This document shows positions 47,346 to 59,855 of a DNA stretch of 64,000 nt, one piece after another (positions within the stretch are counted from its first letter, which is position 1; each line of letters begins with the position of its first letter). Position numbers and translations under genes: made by a program. The DNA comes from Pholiota molesta (taxonomy: Eukaryota; Basidiomycota; Agaricomycetes; Agaricales; Strophariaceae): positions 1-64,000 of the forward strand of contig JACGCK010000116.1 in assembly GCA_014925825.1 (NCBI GenBank), written 5' to 3'. The notes below the pieces were generated by a model. That model made no database searches. It was not told where the DNA came from and saw only the letters and a list, made by a program, of their open reading frames with translations.

Positions 47346-48265
47346 ACGCTGCTATTATCTTTTTGTAATATATTAATTAATATGGTTCGCTGCTCTTGGC
47401 AGACCTTTTTGTGACTGTGGCAAGGTGCTGTATTTGATCACCTCAGGCAACATTTTCCGTTGCCTTTGAGGTAACGTTTTTCTACGCCTACACTTTTCAC
47501 AGTGTGATGATAATCGCCGGCGCTTGTTCTAGACGTTATTTGGACACCTGTTGGATGCCAAATAAACTCCTTCAAAATAAAGGCGCACTTTGATTGACCT
47601 TCGCCCGGCCCCTGCCTTTGCCAATCGTCGAACAGTCAGCTAATAAACCGTTTCATTCCGTCCACGAAGAATGTGAAGTTCTTGCTACCTTTATTTACTA
47701 CTTCCTGGGCAAAATAGGACAATGGCCCGCCGCGCTAAATGCCCTTCAAAAGTTGTTCAAGAGGCTTGTAAAATCAATACATTTCGGCTACTCAACGTTA
47801 GCTCAATTGACGAACTTCGGCTCCACCGCTGAGATATTCGCTTTTATTATTCATCCTTGGAGTCTGAGCCCGGTTTCCCAGCCCAGCCCTCTACGACGCT
47901 CTCTGAACTGTTTTGATCGTCTTGCTATGGTGGTATTTTTCCTATCTATGATGTTACTCATCCTCCAAATCTCGTTGACAAATCATGGATGTCAGCTGCT
48001 GCGCCTTGCTACACTTGTTTTCCCAGATTTTCGGGATGTGGTGGCCTATCAAAGCCTATCAAACGGATAATCATGACGCTGGCCCTGTATATATGGGAGC
48101 TATACATACGGTGCCTTGCCTCGGCCAGCCTTATTTCGCTTCCTGCGGGGGTCTCGTGAATAATGCCGGGCCACTACATAGTACATAAGTAAACGTCGCC
48201 CTCGGGAGCAGCGTTGTCACAAATAGCGCCCATTGCCAGCGCCATTGCGCACCCACACCCCAACC

Positions 48266-49139
48266 ATGGCCGCGTCTTCGTCCTCGTCCTCGTCCTACCT
48301 CTCCTCCAGCTCCTCCATTTCCTCCGACGAGTCCCTAGCAGGGCCAGAAGACCCCGACGACCTCGACTCGGACGGCGCCGCCCTCAGCGCTTTGGCGATG
48401 GCGTCGACCTCTACGCTCCTCAACGAGCCGCTCCCGCTGCGCCTCATGTTCAGCCGCAACAGCGTCACGCACGCGACGCTGTACGCCGCGGAGGGCGCGA
48501 TGTACCGCATCACCGCGACGGCGAAGGTGTCGCGCGTGGAGCTGGTGGACCTCCGGATCATGGAGGGGCGCGAGAAGGTCGTGGCGACGCTGAAGAGGCG
48601 CGATATCCTGCCGAACGTGGTGGTGTTCCCGCACCGGCAGGGGAAGTCGCTGCGCATCGCGAAGTGGCTGCAGCAGCAGACGCCGCCGGATGGGAGGTGG
48701 GTCTTTGGGTATTTGTGCGGCTCCGAGATCGTGTTGCCCATTCTCTCTTTTTTTTTTCTTTTTGTTTTTTCTTCCAGAACGGTTCTCCGCACGCTCTATG
48801 GCAATTTTATCTGGAGGTCGGACGGTGCACTCAGACTGGCCGTAAGTGCAATTTCACGCATTCACACCCTCTCCGCAGGCGCTTAAACTCTCATTTCACT
48901 TCTCCCACCAGCTGTACCCCGAAGACCAAACGCACTCCCCCATCGCGTACTACCTGAAGATCGAGGACCCGCCGACGCTGGCGCTGGTGCTGCGCGCGGG
49001 CTTCGAGCACATCCGCGTCGAGATCATCACGGCGTTCATCGTGCTCGAGTACCGGCTCCGGATGGGCGAGAAGGTCAAGCAGGGCGAGCGGCGGTTCGGC
49101 ACGACCGCGAACGGGGTGGTGTTTGTGGTCGGGTATTAA
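48266..49139 (+). CDS. DUF6593 protein
   Basis: Three exons. Ser-rich N-terminus (MAASSSSSSSYLSSSSS), then LRLMFSRNSVTHATLY, MYRITATAKVSRVELVD, KVVATLKRRDILPNVVVF, and after introns VLRTLYGNFIWRSDG and LYPEDQTHSPIAYYLKIED, ending ITAFIVLEYRLRMGEK and VVFVVGY at 49139. This order of blocks matches the DUF6593 family, multi-copy in agaricomycetes and related in pattern to scramblase/LURP-like beta folds. No function is known. The frame continues upstream of the ATG only through non-ATG codons, so 48266 is the start. Confidence 0.75.
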
Positions 49140-49529
49140 TGATGTACGCCGCGGGGCCGTGTTGGGAATAATTTTTCTGCTGGGCGGGCGGAGGTGTTGT
49201 TTGTTTGTTGCCATTGAGATGGATGCGCTGCGTCGGAAACTTGAAGTCTTAACGTTGTACTAATCTCCTGTGTGGACGCTTTTATTTGCTTTTGTGCTGT
49301 TATGCTGTGTGTTCTGTCTCTTTGTTTTCTTGTAAAGATATGTTGTACTTGTAGATTTATCGTCCGTAGTGTGTGCACTGTTTAGGGGCCAGGGCACGTA
49401 ATGCTCTTGCTAATTTCTGAAGATCTCATACATAATTGATCAAAACCAATTTACTTCTCATGTAGCTCCCGATAACCAAAGCAACGTATAGCCGTATAGG
49501 AATTGAACTGGTTTGCGTCGACTGTAATC
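49140..49529. other. Convergent 3' spacer
   Basis: Downstream flanks of the DUF6593 gene and the rhamnose mutarotase gene. Nothing else seen. Confidence 0.5.
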
Positions 49530-50083
49530 CTACGACTGCGTCTTGCCATCGAATCGAAATACCTCTGGTAAGTTCTGTGCATGTAAAGGTGCGAAATCAG
49601 TAACTAAGTAATGCACTGACATGGTCCACACGGAATAAATTCATAACGTACCGTCCACCAGTCGATCTCCTTTCCGCTCCCCTCCGCGCCCTCGTTGAAG
49701 CTCTCCTGCATGCCGTCCGTGAGCGTCCACCACCGCTGCGTCTCCGGATCCGCGGCCATCTGCTGCATGTCGGCGGCATAGTCGTCGCCGGTGTATGTGA
49801 AGTGGGCGATCAGGAGGCGGAGGGGCGCGTAGTGGTGGATCGAGTAGTCGCGGATGTGCGCGCGCGCGAGGGCGGCGAGGACCGAAGGCCAGACTGCTGC
49901 GTGGACTTTGAGGTATTCGTCTTCTGCGCCTGGCTTGAGCTTAATATTCATTATAATATTTCATCAGAGTCGGGAAAACTGATTAGATTTCGACTGGATT
50001 TTTGCACGAGTCGATAGGTATTGGAAGTGGAGACGCACCTTGATTATTTGGCATACTCGCTTGCCATCAGGAGACTTGGACAT
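49530..50083 (-). CDS. rhaM: L-rhamnose mutarotase
   Basis: Interconverts the alpha and beta anomers of L-rhamnose, feeding the fungal rhamnose pathway from pectin or glycosides. Three exons. Exon 1 gives MSKSPDGKRVCQIIK; after an intron comes LKPGAEDEYLKVHAAVWPSVL, then HIRDYSIHHYAPLRLLIAHFTY, the active-site His region of the family, then RWWTLTDGMQESF and GSGKEIDWWT. The last exon adds NLPEVFRFDGKTQS, stop at 49530. 125 residues, close to the 104-residue bacterial enzymes plus short ends. Intact. Confidence 0.9.
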
Positions 50084-50881
50084 GCTGGGGGTCTAGCAGG
50101 TGGCAAGTTTTTACAGTCTTGGAGATGGTGAAGCTTTGAAGATTGGCGTGCCGCGGTGATTGCGGCGCTTCCGATATCGCGGTCATACGCCTCCAACAAT
50201 TGACGGATCATCATATTGCCGGTATTTGTGCGCATAGGCGCCCACTCTTTCCTGCTGTTAGCTAGTGTGACAAAATACGTCTAAGGTACGAAACGAGAGG
50301 TTTAAAAGAGGCGAAAAGGACCATAGCCGTATCCGAGTCCAAATGTCAGAATCAGAAGAAGTTTGGAATACGTGCAAAATATGAGACGTTATTTTATTGA
50401 TAAAAAATTGTCGTGAAAGTAAGTATAGGTCTAAATGAATTATCATTGAGAAAAACAGGTAAGTCTGCTTTCCAGGAATTCCATGTCTTTTGAAGATTCC
50501 GTTTAGACGAGCGAATACTTATGTGCTAGGACTGATTGCAGAAGATAGCCCAGATGGGTAAAGAGATCCGTCAAGAACGGCAAGAGGGAAGTTCGGTCAA
50601 CATAGCGATCTCGAAAGCATGAAACCAGTTTGAAGACGAGATAGGAATGCTGCTCAAGATCAGATATCGAAAGTAAATGGGAGGCGATGCAGAGATAGTA
50701 GTTTCATGATGGAAGGCCGCCAAGGCAAGTGTTCGGCTACGGGCGCTGAGTTTAAAGAAATGGATGTTGGCCCCGCAGCGGATTCGAGCTCCGCTACTTT
50801 CGCAGTCTCCCCTCAGCGCTCAACTTGAACCTCGCCATCGCTCTCTTATCCTTTCTTCTTGAATATCGCCCTTAGATTACA
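50084..50881. other. Divergent promoter spacer
   Basis: 800 bp between the rhamnose mutarotase and Rab11 genes. Only short frames on either strand; nothing else of note. Confidence 0.5.
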
Positions 50882-51983
<1,102 letters not shown>

Positions 51984-53158
51984 GCACGCACTCTCCTGTT
52001 CTCTCTTTCATCCCATGCGGAGCGCATGGAGGATCATTCCCGTTTGTAGCGCATCTGTGGAGGGACATATTCTCTGGATGTACGACGTACCCTAGCTATA
52101 TTCTTCTGTCTTGTTTCATGTGTAATTATTTTGTTGTTTCTCTTTCGTCGACGTCCGTAGTCCTTGGGCACCTGCAGGCATGGTTTGCACTAGGCATATT
52201 GATTCGCGATGTTTCTGACAATCCGATGGAGTCTACATATAAGCTTAGTCTAAGCAGCCTAAGCTTATTTCAATAAAAGGCAGCAGGCCCATGCTGTTGT
52301 CGATTCACCGGTGGTGTGCTCCGATAATTTTATGGACAAAGCTTCTTCGTCCAAGCCTCGAACACAGGAAATATCTGGTGCTTTCATTCTGCCATTATTC
52401 TGTTTTTATTCGCTCTGTTGCATTTCCACTTCCGAGCACTGAGATGAGTCCATGATGTATGATAAATAGCATCTGGTGCCACTTTGAGCGATCATCGGAC
52501 GCCGCAGCGTTGTTAAATCCGGAAGTGGCAGTACATTAGGGTGTTTCACGATAGGTTAAGTTGGCCGACTTGGGTCCCAACTTGTGTTCCGACTTTGGTT
52601 CCAACTCGACGAAGTTGGGACCCAAGTTGGACTGCAAATCGTGGGTCGGCGCCCGATTTGCACCCCAACTTGACATCCAACTTGGTCACACCTTTTCCGA
52701 TGCTGTCCTTCTCTTGTTTCCTCATGCAGCGCCATCCCCATAAAACTTACATACTTCAGTAGTCCAACTTATCCTTTATTTTATTCTGTATTTAGTCTAA
52801 TTTAATTGTGATAGGGGAATGAGAAAACCGTAAGTTGCGAAAGTGTCTCGAAGTCGAGTTGCATTCCACGTGCATAATTTCGGCCGCCAACTTTGATCCC
52901 AACTTGACCCCAACTTGACCAAAGTTGGAGACCCAAGTTGGGACCAAGTTGGGACCCAAGTCGGCCAACTTAACCTATCGTGAAACACCCTATTGAACGG
53001 AAACGGGCCCCAACAGGCTCGACTGGGGCCAAGCATGTCCGACTGCACTGCCATTCAAGCTCAAGTTCGGATCCCTCATTCTCTGTTTCCTACCACCACC
53101 TCTCTTTCCCCAGCTTGCCCTCTAGACACCGTATACCCCCACGATAATACCACTTGCC
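51984..53158. other. Spacer holding a MITE
   Basis: 3' flank of the Rab11 gene and promoter of the M50B gene. The central 452 bp are the inverted-repeat element listed next; outside it nothing distinctive is seen. Confidence 0.5.
52539..52990. mobile_element. MITE, 452 bp, 46 bp perfect TIRs, TA target duplication
   Basis: The left end 52539-52584 begins GGGTGTTTCACGATAGGTTA and is the exact reverse complement of 52945-52990. Both ends are flanked by TA (52537-52538, 52991-52992), the target of Tc1/mariner-type transposases. Inside, further copies of CCAACTTG and its reverse extend the dyad symmetry, so a transcript could fold back over much of its length. There is no transposase frame; open frames in the arms are by-products of the repeats. 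Perfect TIRs suggest recent movement driven by a transposase elsewhere. Confidence 0.93.
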
Positions 53159-54707
53159 ATGCCACACGTCGATCTCGGTGGTAGTGCCCTAAGCGATGCC
53201 CCGTTCCATCCAGGGCCGGTGCAGCTGTTCATGCGCGACTTCCAGAGCCAGGTGACGCCGAATGAAACGCAGAGGAACACGTTGATCGTTGCTGGTGTTT
53301 ATATCCTGGTCATTGGTATCCTATGGTGCGTTTCTGGTGTTTTGAGATTTGGCTAGCGTACTGAGGACAGAGAATGGTTATCTGAAGGCATATACCATAT
53401 CTGAACCGAATCCGTGAGTCGGTTTTCTGCAAATCTCGCTGTTGACAACCCCATTGAGAACTCTATCTTCAGTATACCCATTTAAGTGAGCCGTTACACG
53501 AATGTTCGTTCAGTGCAGAATGGCTGACTTCTGAAAGACTCTTGACTGTTGGATTCCATGAGGTTCGTTTACATGTTGCAATAATAAAGTGAACATCTAT
53601 TAAGTAAATCTCTTGCAGATGAGCCATGCATTCGTCGGCGTGTTGACATGCGCGACAATTCATTCCATAGAACTCGATCGTACGTCTCGTTCTACACTTC
53701 GCCTCGACCCAGTTCCAACTGCTCACTCATTACCTCTGCTTTAATCCTACCATTTTGATTAATCCATTCATGAACATCACTTCAACGCGCAGCCGACGAG
53801 GGGGGCGTTACTAGCATGTCGGGAGGTGTAGCCTGGCTGACGCTGCCGGCGGGGTACCTGGGCTCGTCGTTCATCGGCGCCGTTCTTATCGCGTGTGGGT
53901 TCAATACCGACGCGAGCAAAGTGGTCTCGCTCGTCCTCGCCGTGTTCTTCCTGTTCACGCTCTGGTGGGCGCGTAAGAACTGGCTGTATGTTTTCACATT
54001 TGGGAGAGAGGTTTTATTGTTGATTTTGTCCATGTTATAGGTCCTGGTTGTTGATTTTGGGCATGTCGGGTTTGATTGTCCTGTTCTGGTTCATCAGTGG
54101 AGGCATTGCACTGCGATATCTGGTGAGCCTTCTACGTGTAACCCCCACTTTTCATGAATAACTGATATGTGTGCTGATAGGTCCTCTTCATCGGGGTCAT
54201 GTCGTGCATGTATGTTATCTGGGATGTAATCGGTGAGTCCTTGCCTTGCATTTAGGAGCGCGGTCTCAACTGATGCGTTTGAATTAGACGACACATTAGC
54301 CCGGAAAGTGAACACCTCCGACGCCTCAGAGTTTGCGCGAATCTGCGGATGCTGTCCCTCCAGAGGTAAGATTCGAATTATGTTCGCGAATCAAGTGCAA
54401 GCTCTTCATCTAAGATTCTGTTTTCAGTCTGGGGCTTCCTGTGGCTCATCATCGCATGCATATTCTTCGCATTGGGCATCATCGTAGGACTCGTCGCCTT
54501 CAAAGTAAGCACACCTTTTCCTGCTTATTTTGTGCTTCAAACTCAACGCATATTCAATTCTCATAGCAAAACGTCCAACAACAAAAGGCCGACTCGGCAC
54601 ACTTTTTGCCTGTGCCTGGCTCATCGAGCGGCGCTCTATCTCTATACCCCAATTCACTCGTTTCTTTGGGCCTTTTTACTCTGTTGACATTTATTGGTTT
54701 ACTGTAA
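53159..54707 (+). CDS. M50B-like membrane metalloprotease
   Basis: Multi-pass membrane protein with a zinc-protease signature. The first exon (MPHVDLGGSALSDAPF) ends in the first membrane helix (NTLIVAGVYILVIGILW). Very small exons follow: 53388-53413 (26 nt, HIPYLNRI), 53473-53485 (13 nt, YPF), 53538-53572 (35 nt, LLTVGFHE) and 53619-53679 (61 nt, MSHAFVGVLTC). The HEMSH zinc motif is therefore split by an intron. Next come DPDEGGVTSMSGGVAWLTLPAGYLG, a helix LVLAVFFLFTLWWARK, MSGLIVLFWFISGGIALRY, GVMSCMYVIWDVIDDT, FARICGCCPSR and a last helix. An intron near 54505-54566 leads to QNVQQQKADSAHF and the stop at 54705-54707. Substrate unknown. Confidence 0.88.
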
Positions 54708-54866
54708 ATGGGACAAAGCTAGAGTCTCTTGAGGCATCTCAGTGATGATACTTCACGAGAACGATGTGTATTGTACAACCATGGACTTTTGTGATCATGT
54801 ATGTAGTTCGCTTCGCGCGAGGACAATGAATAGAAAATAATATGTGATGCAAAATTAACAGCCGGT

Positions 54867-56604
54867 CTACGACGGAAAAATAAAAGGTCCAACGAGGTAT
54901 GCAATCAAAAAGCCCACCAACATGATCAACAACGTACTTCCCGCACCAAACACATCTACAGGACCCAGCGCCACCGCCTCTCTCAGCGCATCATCCAAAC
55001 TGCGAGCCATCGCATCCAGCCCAAAGAGTGTCCTCGCCCGCACCTTCGCATTTCGCGAAATCCCCTCCCGCTCCGCCGGCGACAGCCGCACGATCTCCAC
55101 CAGCCGCTCCGCCCACAGCTCTGCCTCCGGGCGCTCCAGCCACCCCGTGCGCTCGCTCTCGGGCGCGGCGACGACGCTCTCCGTCGGCCCGCCCGAGTCG
55201 CACGCGAGCACCGGGACGCCGCACGCCATCGCCTCGACGGGGACGATCCCGAAGTGCTCGTTCGCGGGCGTGTACAGGAGCGCGAGCGTGTTGGGGCGCG
55301 TGAGGAGCGCGGTGCGCTGCGCGGTGGTGAAGCTGAGCAGGAGCAGGACCTGCGGGTCGGCGTGCGGGGTGAGGAGCGCGGACACGGTGGGCGGGAGGGG
55401 CTTGGGGGAGGTGATGTTGTATGTGAGGGAGAGTGATTTTGCGCAGGCGACGAGGTCCTCGAGGGTGTTGACGTTGTCTTCTAGTCGAGGATCATAGCCA
55501 CCTGAATGAGGCGGTCGGTCACTTAGTATGGACAAAGTAAAACAATGCGGATAGTTACTTGCCTGCAAGGACCAAGCGCAGAGTTTCGAAGTTTCCGATT
55601 CGGTCCCTGAGTAGCGCAAAAGATCGAAGAGCAAGCATCGCATTTTTCTTCCCTTCGAACCGGTTCAATGACAAGAAGGTTGGACGAGCTCTGGAAAAGT
55701 CAAGGATTAGTATTGCCAACTACGAATGCATAGTTGATTCAACTCACGATATAACGACGGAAATATCTGGATCTGAGTGATCCAATCCCGCTTCATATAC
55801 AGATATGTTAATCCCAGGATACACGACGCGCGGTGTCTGTGCAATCGAAGGAAAATAAGACTTGAATATGCGCCCTGTAAAATGTGAGTTTGCGAGAATT
55901 ATATCCGCTTGTCCTGTAAAGTCATTACTGCTCAGTCTGGTCAATCGCGTAGAAAACAATCTGCAACTCACTCGTCGTTACTTCCTCCAGCCAATCCATT
56001 GGCAAACGATAAAGCCATTTCAGGAAGCCAAGATTTTTTCTGACAGAATGTCCCTCCACAAACCCGCCATTGCGCGAGCCCGCCATTGCGAGCAATTTAT
56101 CGGGGAAATGGCAGTAGAAAACAACGCGTGTGTTTGCGAAGGTCCTGAGAAAGGGTATACATGTCGAAAGCTGGTCGACAAAATAGATGTCGTATTTCGG
56201 AGCACCCCAGAAGAGTAGGTGGAGCGTCAAATGGAGCTGTCGCAAATGGGCGAAGAGGATATGGAATTTACCCCCTAGAGATCGAGGAAATGGGGGAACG
56301 ACATAGTGCACTTTCAAAGTACCTACAAAAGATCGTTATAGATGGCTCCAGCACACATTTAGGCAACTTACCATCCCGAGTTTCCTCGAAGCAATGACTT
56401 GGATCATGATACGAGGTATATAGGTCAACAGAATGCCCAAGTTCTTGTAGTCCTAGTGCCGCGTCGACTACAAGGCGCTCGGCGCCACCTGTTTCACGAT
56501 ACCGAGATTAGGGCACGTTCGCTAGAGCATAGAGTATGTTAAGCACCAATTCCGAGGTCTGGATGAAGAAACGCAACTCGCAGAGGTCGCGTAGTTGTGG
56601 ACAT
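54867..56604 (-). CDS. ALG2: Alpha-1,3/1,6-mannosyltransferase ALG2
   Basis: Adds the second and third mannose to the dolichol-linked glycan on the cytosolic face of the ER. Five or more exons. Exon 1 reads [20 protein letters not shown], exon 2 [18 protein letters not shown] and [16 protein letters not shown], then [68 protein letters not shown] and LRLVLAGGYD. The GT4 EX7E motif is [22 protein letters not shown]-terminal membrane helix ([17 protein letters not shown]) ends at 54867. About 470-480 residues. Intact. It ends 160 bp from the convergent M50B gene. Confidence 0.94.
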
Positions 56605-57095
56605 GACGTGTTATGCAGTGTGTTCAAGCGATGTTCAAGTTAGGAAAGAGCCAGGGCTAAGGCAATGGTCTCAAAAACAAATAAGGACAACACGCATCAA
56701 TATGATACGCGCTGCCCGTGCGCGTTGAGCGCTAAGCATCGATCTCGATTCTCGATGCTATAGAGCATTATAGACGTAAACCAATGAGGCAGTTTAGTCA
56801 ATACAGGCAGTATTTTAGTCAATATTCAATACTGCTAAGCCCTAAATTTCTGATAGCGCCGTGAATTTATCTATGAGAACTTGTCTTGGAGAAGTCCACA
56901 AGCCTCCAGAAGGACGCTAACCTTGCGCAGACTTTGTAACGGCCACATCCTATGTGAACGACTTCAGAAGAAAGATTTGATATAGCTCTATGGAAAAGCA
57001 TTGATATAAAGCGCATAAGTAATCCATACGGCGTTGGGCCTAAATTTATGTCCGATATTTACATTTTTCTGTGAGTCCAAAGTGCCACCTGATCT
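56605..57095. other. Spacer upstream of ALG2
   Basis: ALG2 promoter and 3' flank of the glyoxalase-like gene, both on the minus strand. AT-rich; short direct repeats (CAGTATTTTAGTCAATA near 56800) are too short to classify. Confidence 0.5.
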
Positions 57096-58133
57096 TTAAT
57101 TCAAATCCCAAGAAATTCTTCCGTAAGGTGTGGTCGTATTGCCTTTTGTCGGTTGTGTAACTCGAAATCCGACTTCGTAAACAGCAATGTTAGATTTCGA
57201 GTTGCGAAGGAATTTCTCTTCTGCATCGGTTACTGGAATATCGACAAGCAAACGAGGGGAGCGTCCTCCAAGCGGACGGACTGTATCTAGCTCCCAGGTC
57301 AAGCTGACAGATGTCCAAATCAAAGGCGGTGTTCCAATAACGAACTCCAAATCTTTCCCGACTTGGTCGAATAATGCTGGAGAAACGAGAGCTCGAATGA
57401 ATGATATCCCTTGCGCCGTGGATGGATGCTTCGTATTCGAAGGAGGTTCGCTAGGGACCTTGAGCAATAATAATATATCTCAGTGATGGAAAAAAGGTAG
57501 TTCATTGGTTGAACGTACTCTGAGAGTGCGAGACGTTACGTCGCCACAGAAGAATGGTAAGATTCCTCGTTTGTCGAGGGGCGGAGGCGATATGAGCCAT
57601 TTAAGAACTATGCCATCGGGCCTTGTACGACCTCCTTCCTGTTCAGGACCATATAAATCGGAGCTACCATGAGCACGCGCACGCTCATTGATAGCATCGG
57701 AAATCCTATTCGCGAGCGAGCCATTTCCGAGAAATGCGAAATCAATCCAACCTGGAGGCTTGGAAGCCCATGGATTTTTGTTACGCTTTTCGCGGGGTGG
57801 AGACCCTGGTGGATAGTGCGATTCAGGATGGGTAAAAGAAATTAATTCCAGGTAACGTCATCCTCGAAGACCTGGATCGTTGATTTAGAGGTAATTTTGG
57901 CCAAGATGCGCAGCAGCACTATACCACGAGCGCGTTTTCGGTGAGCCCATCAGCATGAACCCCTCCAGGAAGGACACTAACCAGAATTCTTCAGTACTCA
58001 GGAGTCAAATGCTTGAGTAGGGTCTAGCTCACTTGAATCCAAGCTTCCGAAATTGCGTTGACACCTCTTCCACTGACCCAGGGGGGGTCAGATGCACAAT
58101 GTGATCAAGCGTTCGAGTGTTGACGCTTGACAT
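57096..58133 (-). pseudogene. Glyoxalase-like (VOC fold) protein with a one-base frameshift
   Basis: Exon 1 from 58133 reads MSSVNTRTLDHIVHLTPPGS and VSTQFRKLGFK; after an intron LPGGVHADGLTENALV; then FEDD. Downstream YLELISFTHPESHYPPGS, NPWASKPPGWIDFAFLGNGS, YGPEQEGGRTRPDGI, KWLISPPPLDKRGILPFFCGD and, after an intron, RVPSEPPSNTKHPS to GRISWDLN (stop 57096) give the PF13468 glyoxalase-like family. Between FEDD and YLEL (about 57850-57866) the frame slips by one base, and no GT-AG choice avoids a stop. It may be a real lesion or a sequence error, because everything downstream is well kept. Substrate unknown. Confidence 0.75.
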
Positions 58134-58961
58134 CAGTAAATTTTGAGAGAAGAAATGGAGTCTCTAAATGTAGTTGAAACTTGAAGCGGCGTCGGATGAT
58201 ATCTTTCGATGATAGCTCGGAATGAAATTCATCCCTCTTATACTGGAGGCACTGCATGGGAAAATTAGCTGACGGATCGCGGATGGCGCCATCGCATGCC
58301 ACCGATTGGAATATATGGTCCAAGTCTGTCTGTAACAACTGATAATCAAGAAGTACAAATTCTGGATTAATACTCAGACTCTCTGCTTTCCACAATATAC
58401 ATGGTACCTAAAGGCCTAAATGATAATCAGGATGTACAAGTTTGACCAACGAGCGAGATATTTATAGACAGTTGACTGAATTGGCGATCACCTGAGCGCT
58501 TATATTATGCAGCGAATCAAAAATGCTGGGTTGTAGTTCAATCGCGAGCATACTGGTCACAACAGAGGTTTCCTAAATCTGGCGGTCGACTTCCCAATCT
58601 CCAAGGCTTTATGGCACACTTCAAGAATCCAGAAAGGACTAGTGGTTTAGCTGCAGCTTGACTCCAAGTATAGTCCCTTCGAATTCCATTATGGCTTGAT
58701 TATGGCCCCAGCTGCTGAACGGAGGCGTTGCACCCAGATGTCCGCCACAGATGTCCGCCTTTTTGCGGCGGACAACTGACAACCCACTTTAATAATCGGA
58801 GCGTTCTTGCGATCCATTCGCCGAATGGTGGAAGGGCTCAGCGCTCACCGTGCAGGCCAGGTTCAGACCTGGAATGGTATATAACGTGTACTTACTTTAA
58901 TCCACAGGTATCGACAGTACAACTGTCGTCTCCATTGCTACTACTACAATAGCTTCAAAAC
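58134..58961. other. Divergent spacer, glyoxalase-like and WSC genes
   Basis: Open frame 58105-58395 (-) extends the glyoxalase-like region but has no motif. A pol III-like A box (TGGTGGAAGGG near 58824) was considered and not called. A TATATAA at 58878-58884 stands 78-84 bp before the WSC start. Confidence 0.5.
58878..58884 (+). promoter_or_regulatory. TATA box of the WSC gene
   Basis: TATATAA about 80 bp upstream of the ATG at 58962. Position and sequence fit a core promoter for the decayed gene. Confidence 0.45.
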
Positions 58962-59618
58962 ATGATTTCTACAGCTTTCTTGCTTTTCTGCGTACGTTAC
59001 TCCCCATACCTCCTACACTTGCACTGTAGATCTATACTAATGGCCAAGGAAAAAGATATCCACCGTAGCAGGTGCCGTACAAGATGGACTTATCACCAGA
59101 GCTACTATGCCGTTATATCTTCCCCTCGGATGCTACAAGTAGGTTGTTGTAAATGAATCAATGGCCAATTATAACTTAGAAATATGCGCATGGCATTAGC
59201 GATTCAGCTTCCTCCCGCACGTTACAGGGGGGGAAATACTTCAACGATAGTATGACCATTTTGAATTGTTGGAATTTTTGCGCACGGGATCTGGTTATCA
59301 ATATGCCGGGGTCGAGGACGGAAGTGTATGTTGATAATTGGATGTCTTTGAATGACGCTAATTGGCTTGAACTGGTCAAATTAACAGCAATGCTGTAAGT
59401 ATTCTCGTTACTAAAAAATGGTAGAAAAAGCTCATGCGTTGCCAGTTTGTGGTAATGCCGTCTTCAGCCGGGGAGTATTCCCAAATAATGCTACACTCCA
59501 ATGCGACGTGCCTTGCGCTGGCGATCGAAGCAATATCACCAGATGTGGAGGTCCAAAAGCATTATTTATATACTGTGACGTATTGTATGGCAGTACGACG
59601 CCGTGCTTTGAACTTTAA
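58962..59618 (+). pseudogene. Decayed WSC-domain protein gene
   Basis: Starts MISTAFLLFC (signal peptide). Further exons give YLPLGCYK and, after an intron ending CATTAG, DSASSRTLQGGKYFNDSM and TILNCWNFCA, the start of a WSC domain. Then the frame slips to GYQYAGVED and slips back to EVYVDNW, where both Cys of the usual ECYCDNW block are Val. A last part reads LQCDVPCAGDRSNITRCGGPK, the end of a WSC domain, with the stop at 59618. Two close frame slips and the loss of paired Cys point to a pseudogene. WSC domains bind cell-wall carbohydrate; the intact ancestor was probably secreted. Confidence 0.6.
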
Positions 59619-59855
59619 ACTTCCTCAAAGTTCAGGCTGGAGAAGGTATGGGAGGTGCGGTTAGGCAACAATGGCGAGAGATTTGCGGGACTGCCTGTGT
59701 TTTGTATTGTAGACTTCAGTGTCGAATGACGTTACGCAGATATATTCTTGAATCGTTGGGTGTCGATCTATGACATATGTATGCAAGCTAGAGTAAATCG
59801 TCGATGGTCAGCGTTGTATCCACAAGGTCAAGTAAGTTTCCAGATCAAAGCACCT

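Larger units (their letters stand above)
45496..48265. other. 2.8 kb repeat-bearing spacer
   Basis: Promoter of the PL14-like gene at the left and of the DUF6593 gene at the right. In between are two clusters of short degenerate repeats and a pol III promoter-like segment (listed). An open frame at 47594-48070 (+, 158 codons, one possible membrane helix) has no family match by eye and is not called as a gene. Confidence 0.5.

Noticed and set aside
47594..48070. 158-codon plus-strand gene
   Set aside because: No motif, no splice signals, in a repeat-rich AT-rich spacer.
52541..52762. Protein-coding frame inside the MITE
   Set aside because: The peptide (WPTWVPT steps) is a by-product of the CCAACTTG/TTGGGACC repeats; a similar one appears in the opposite arm.
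58815..58885. tRNA gene near TGGTGGAAGGG
   Set aside because: The A box fits and a CCAGG/CCTGG stem exists, but the loop has 6 bases and no cloverleaf forms.
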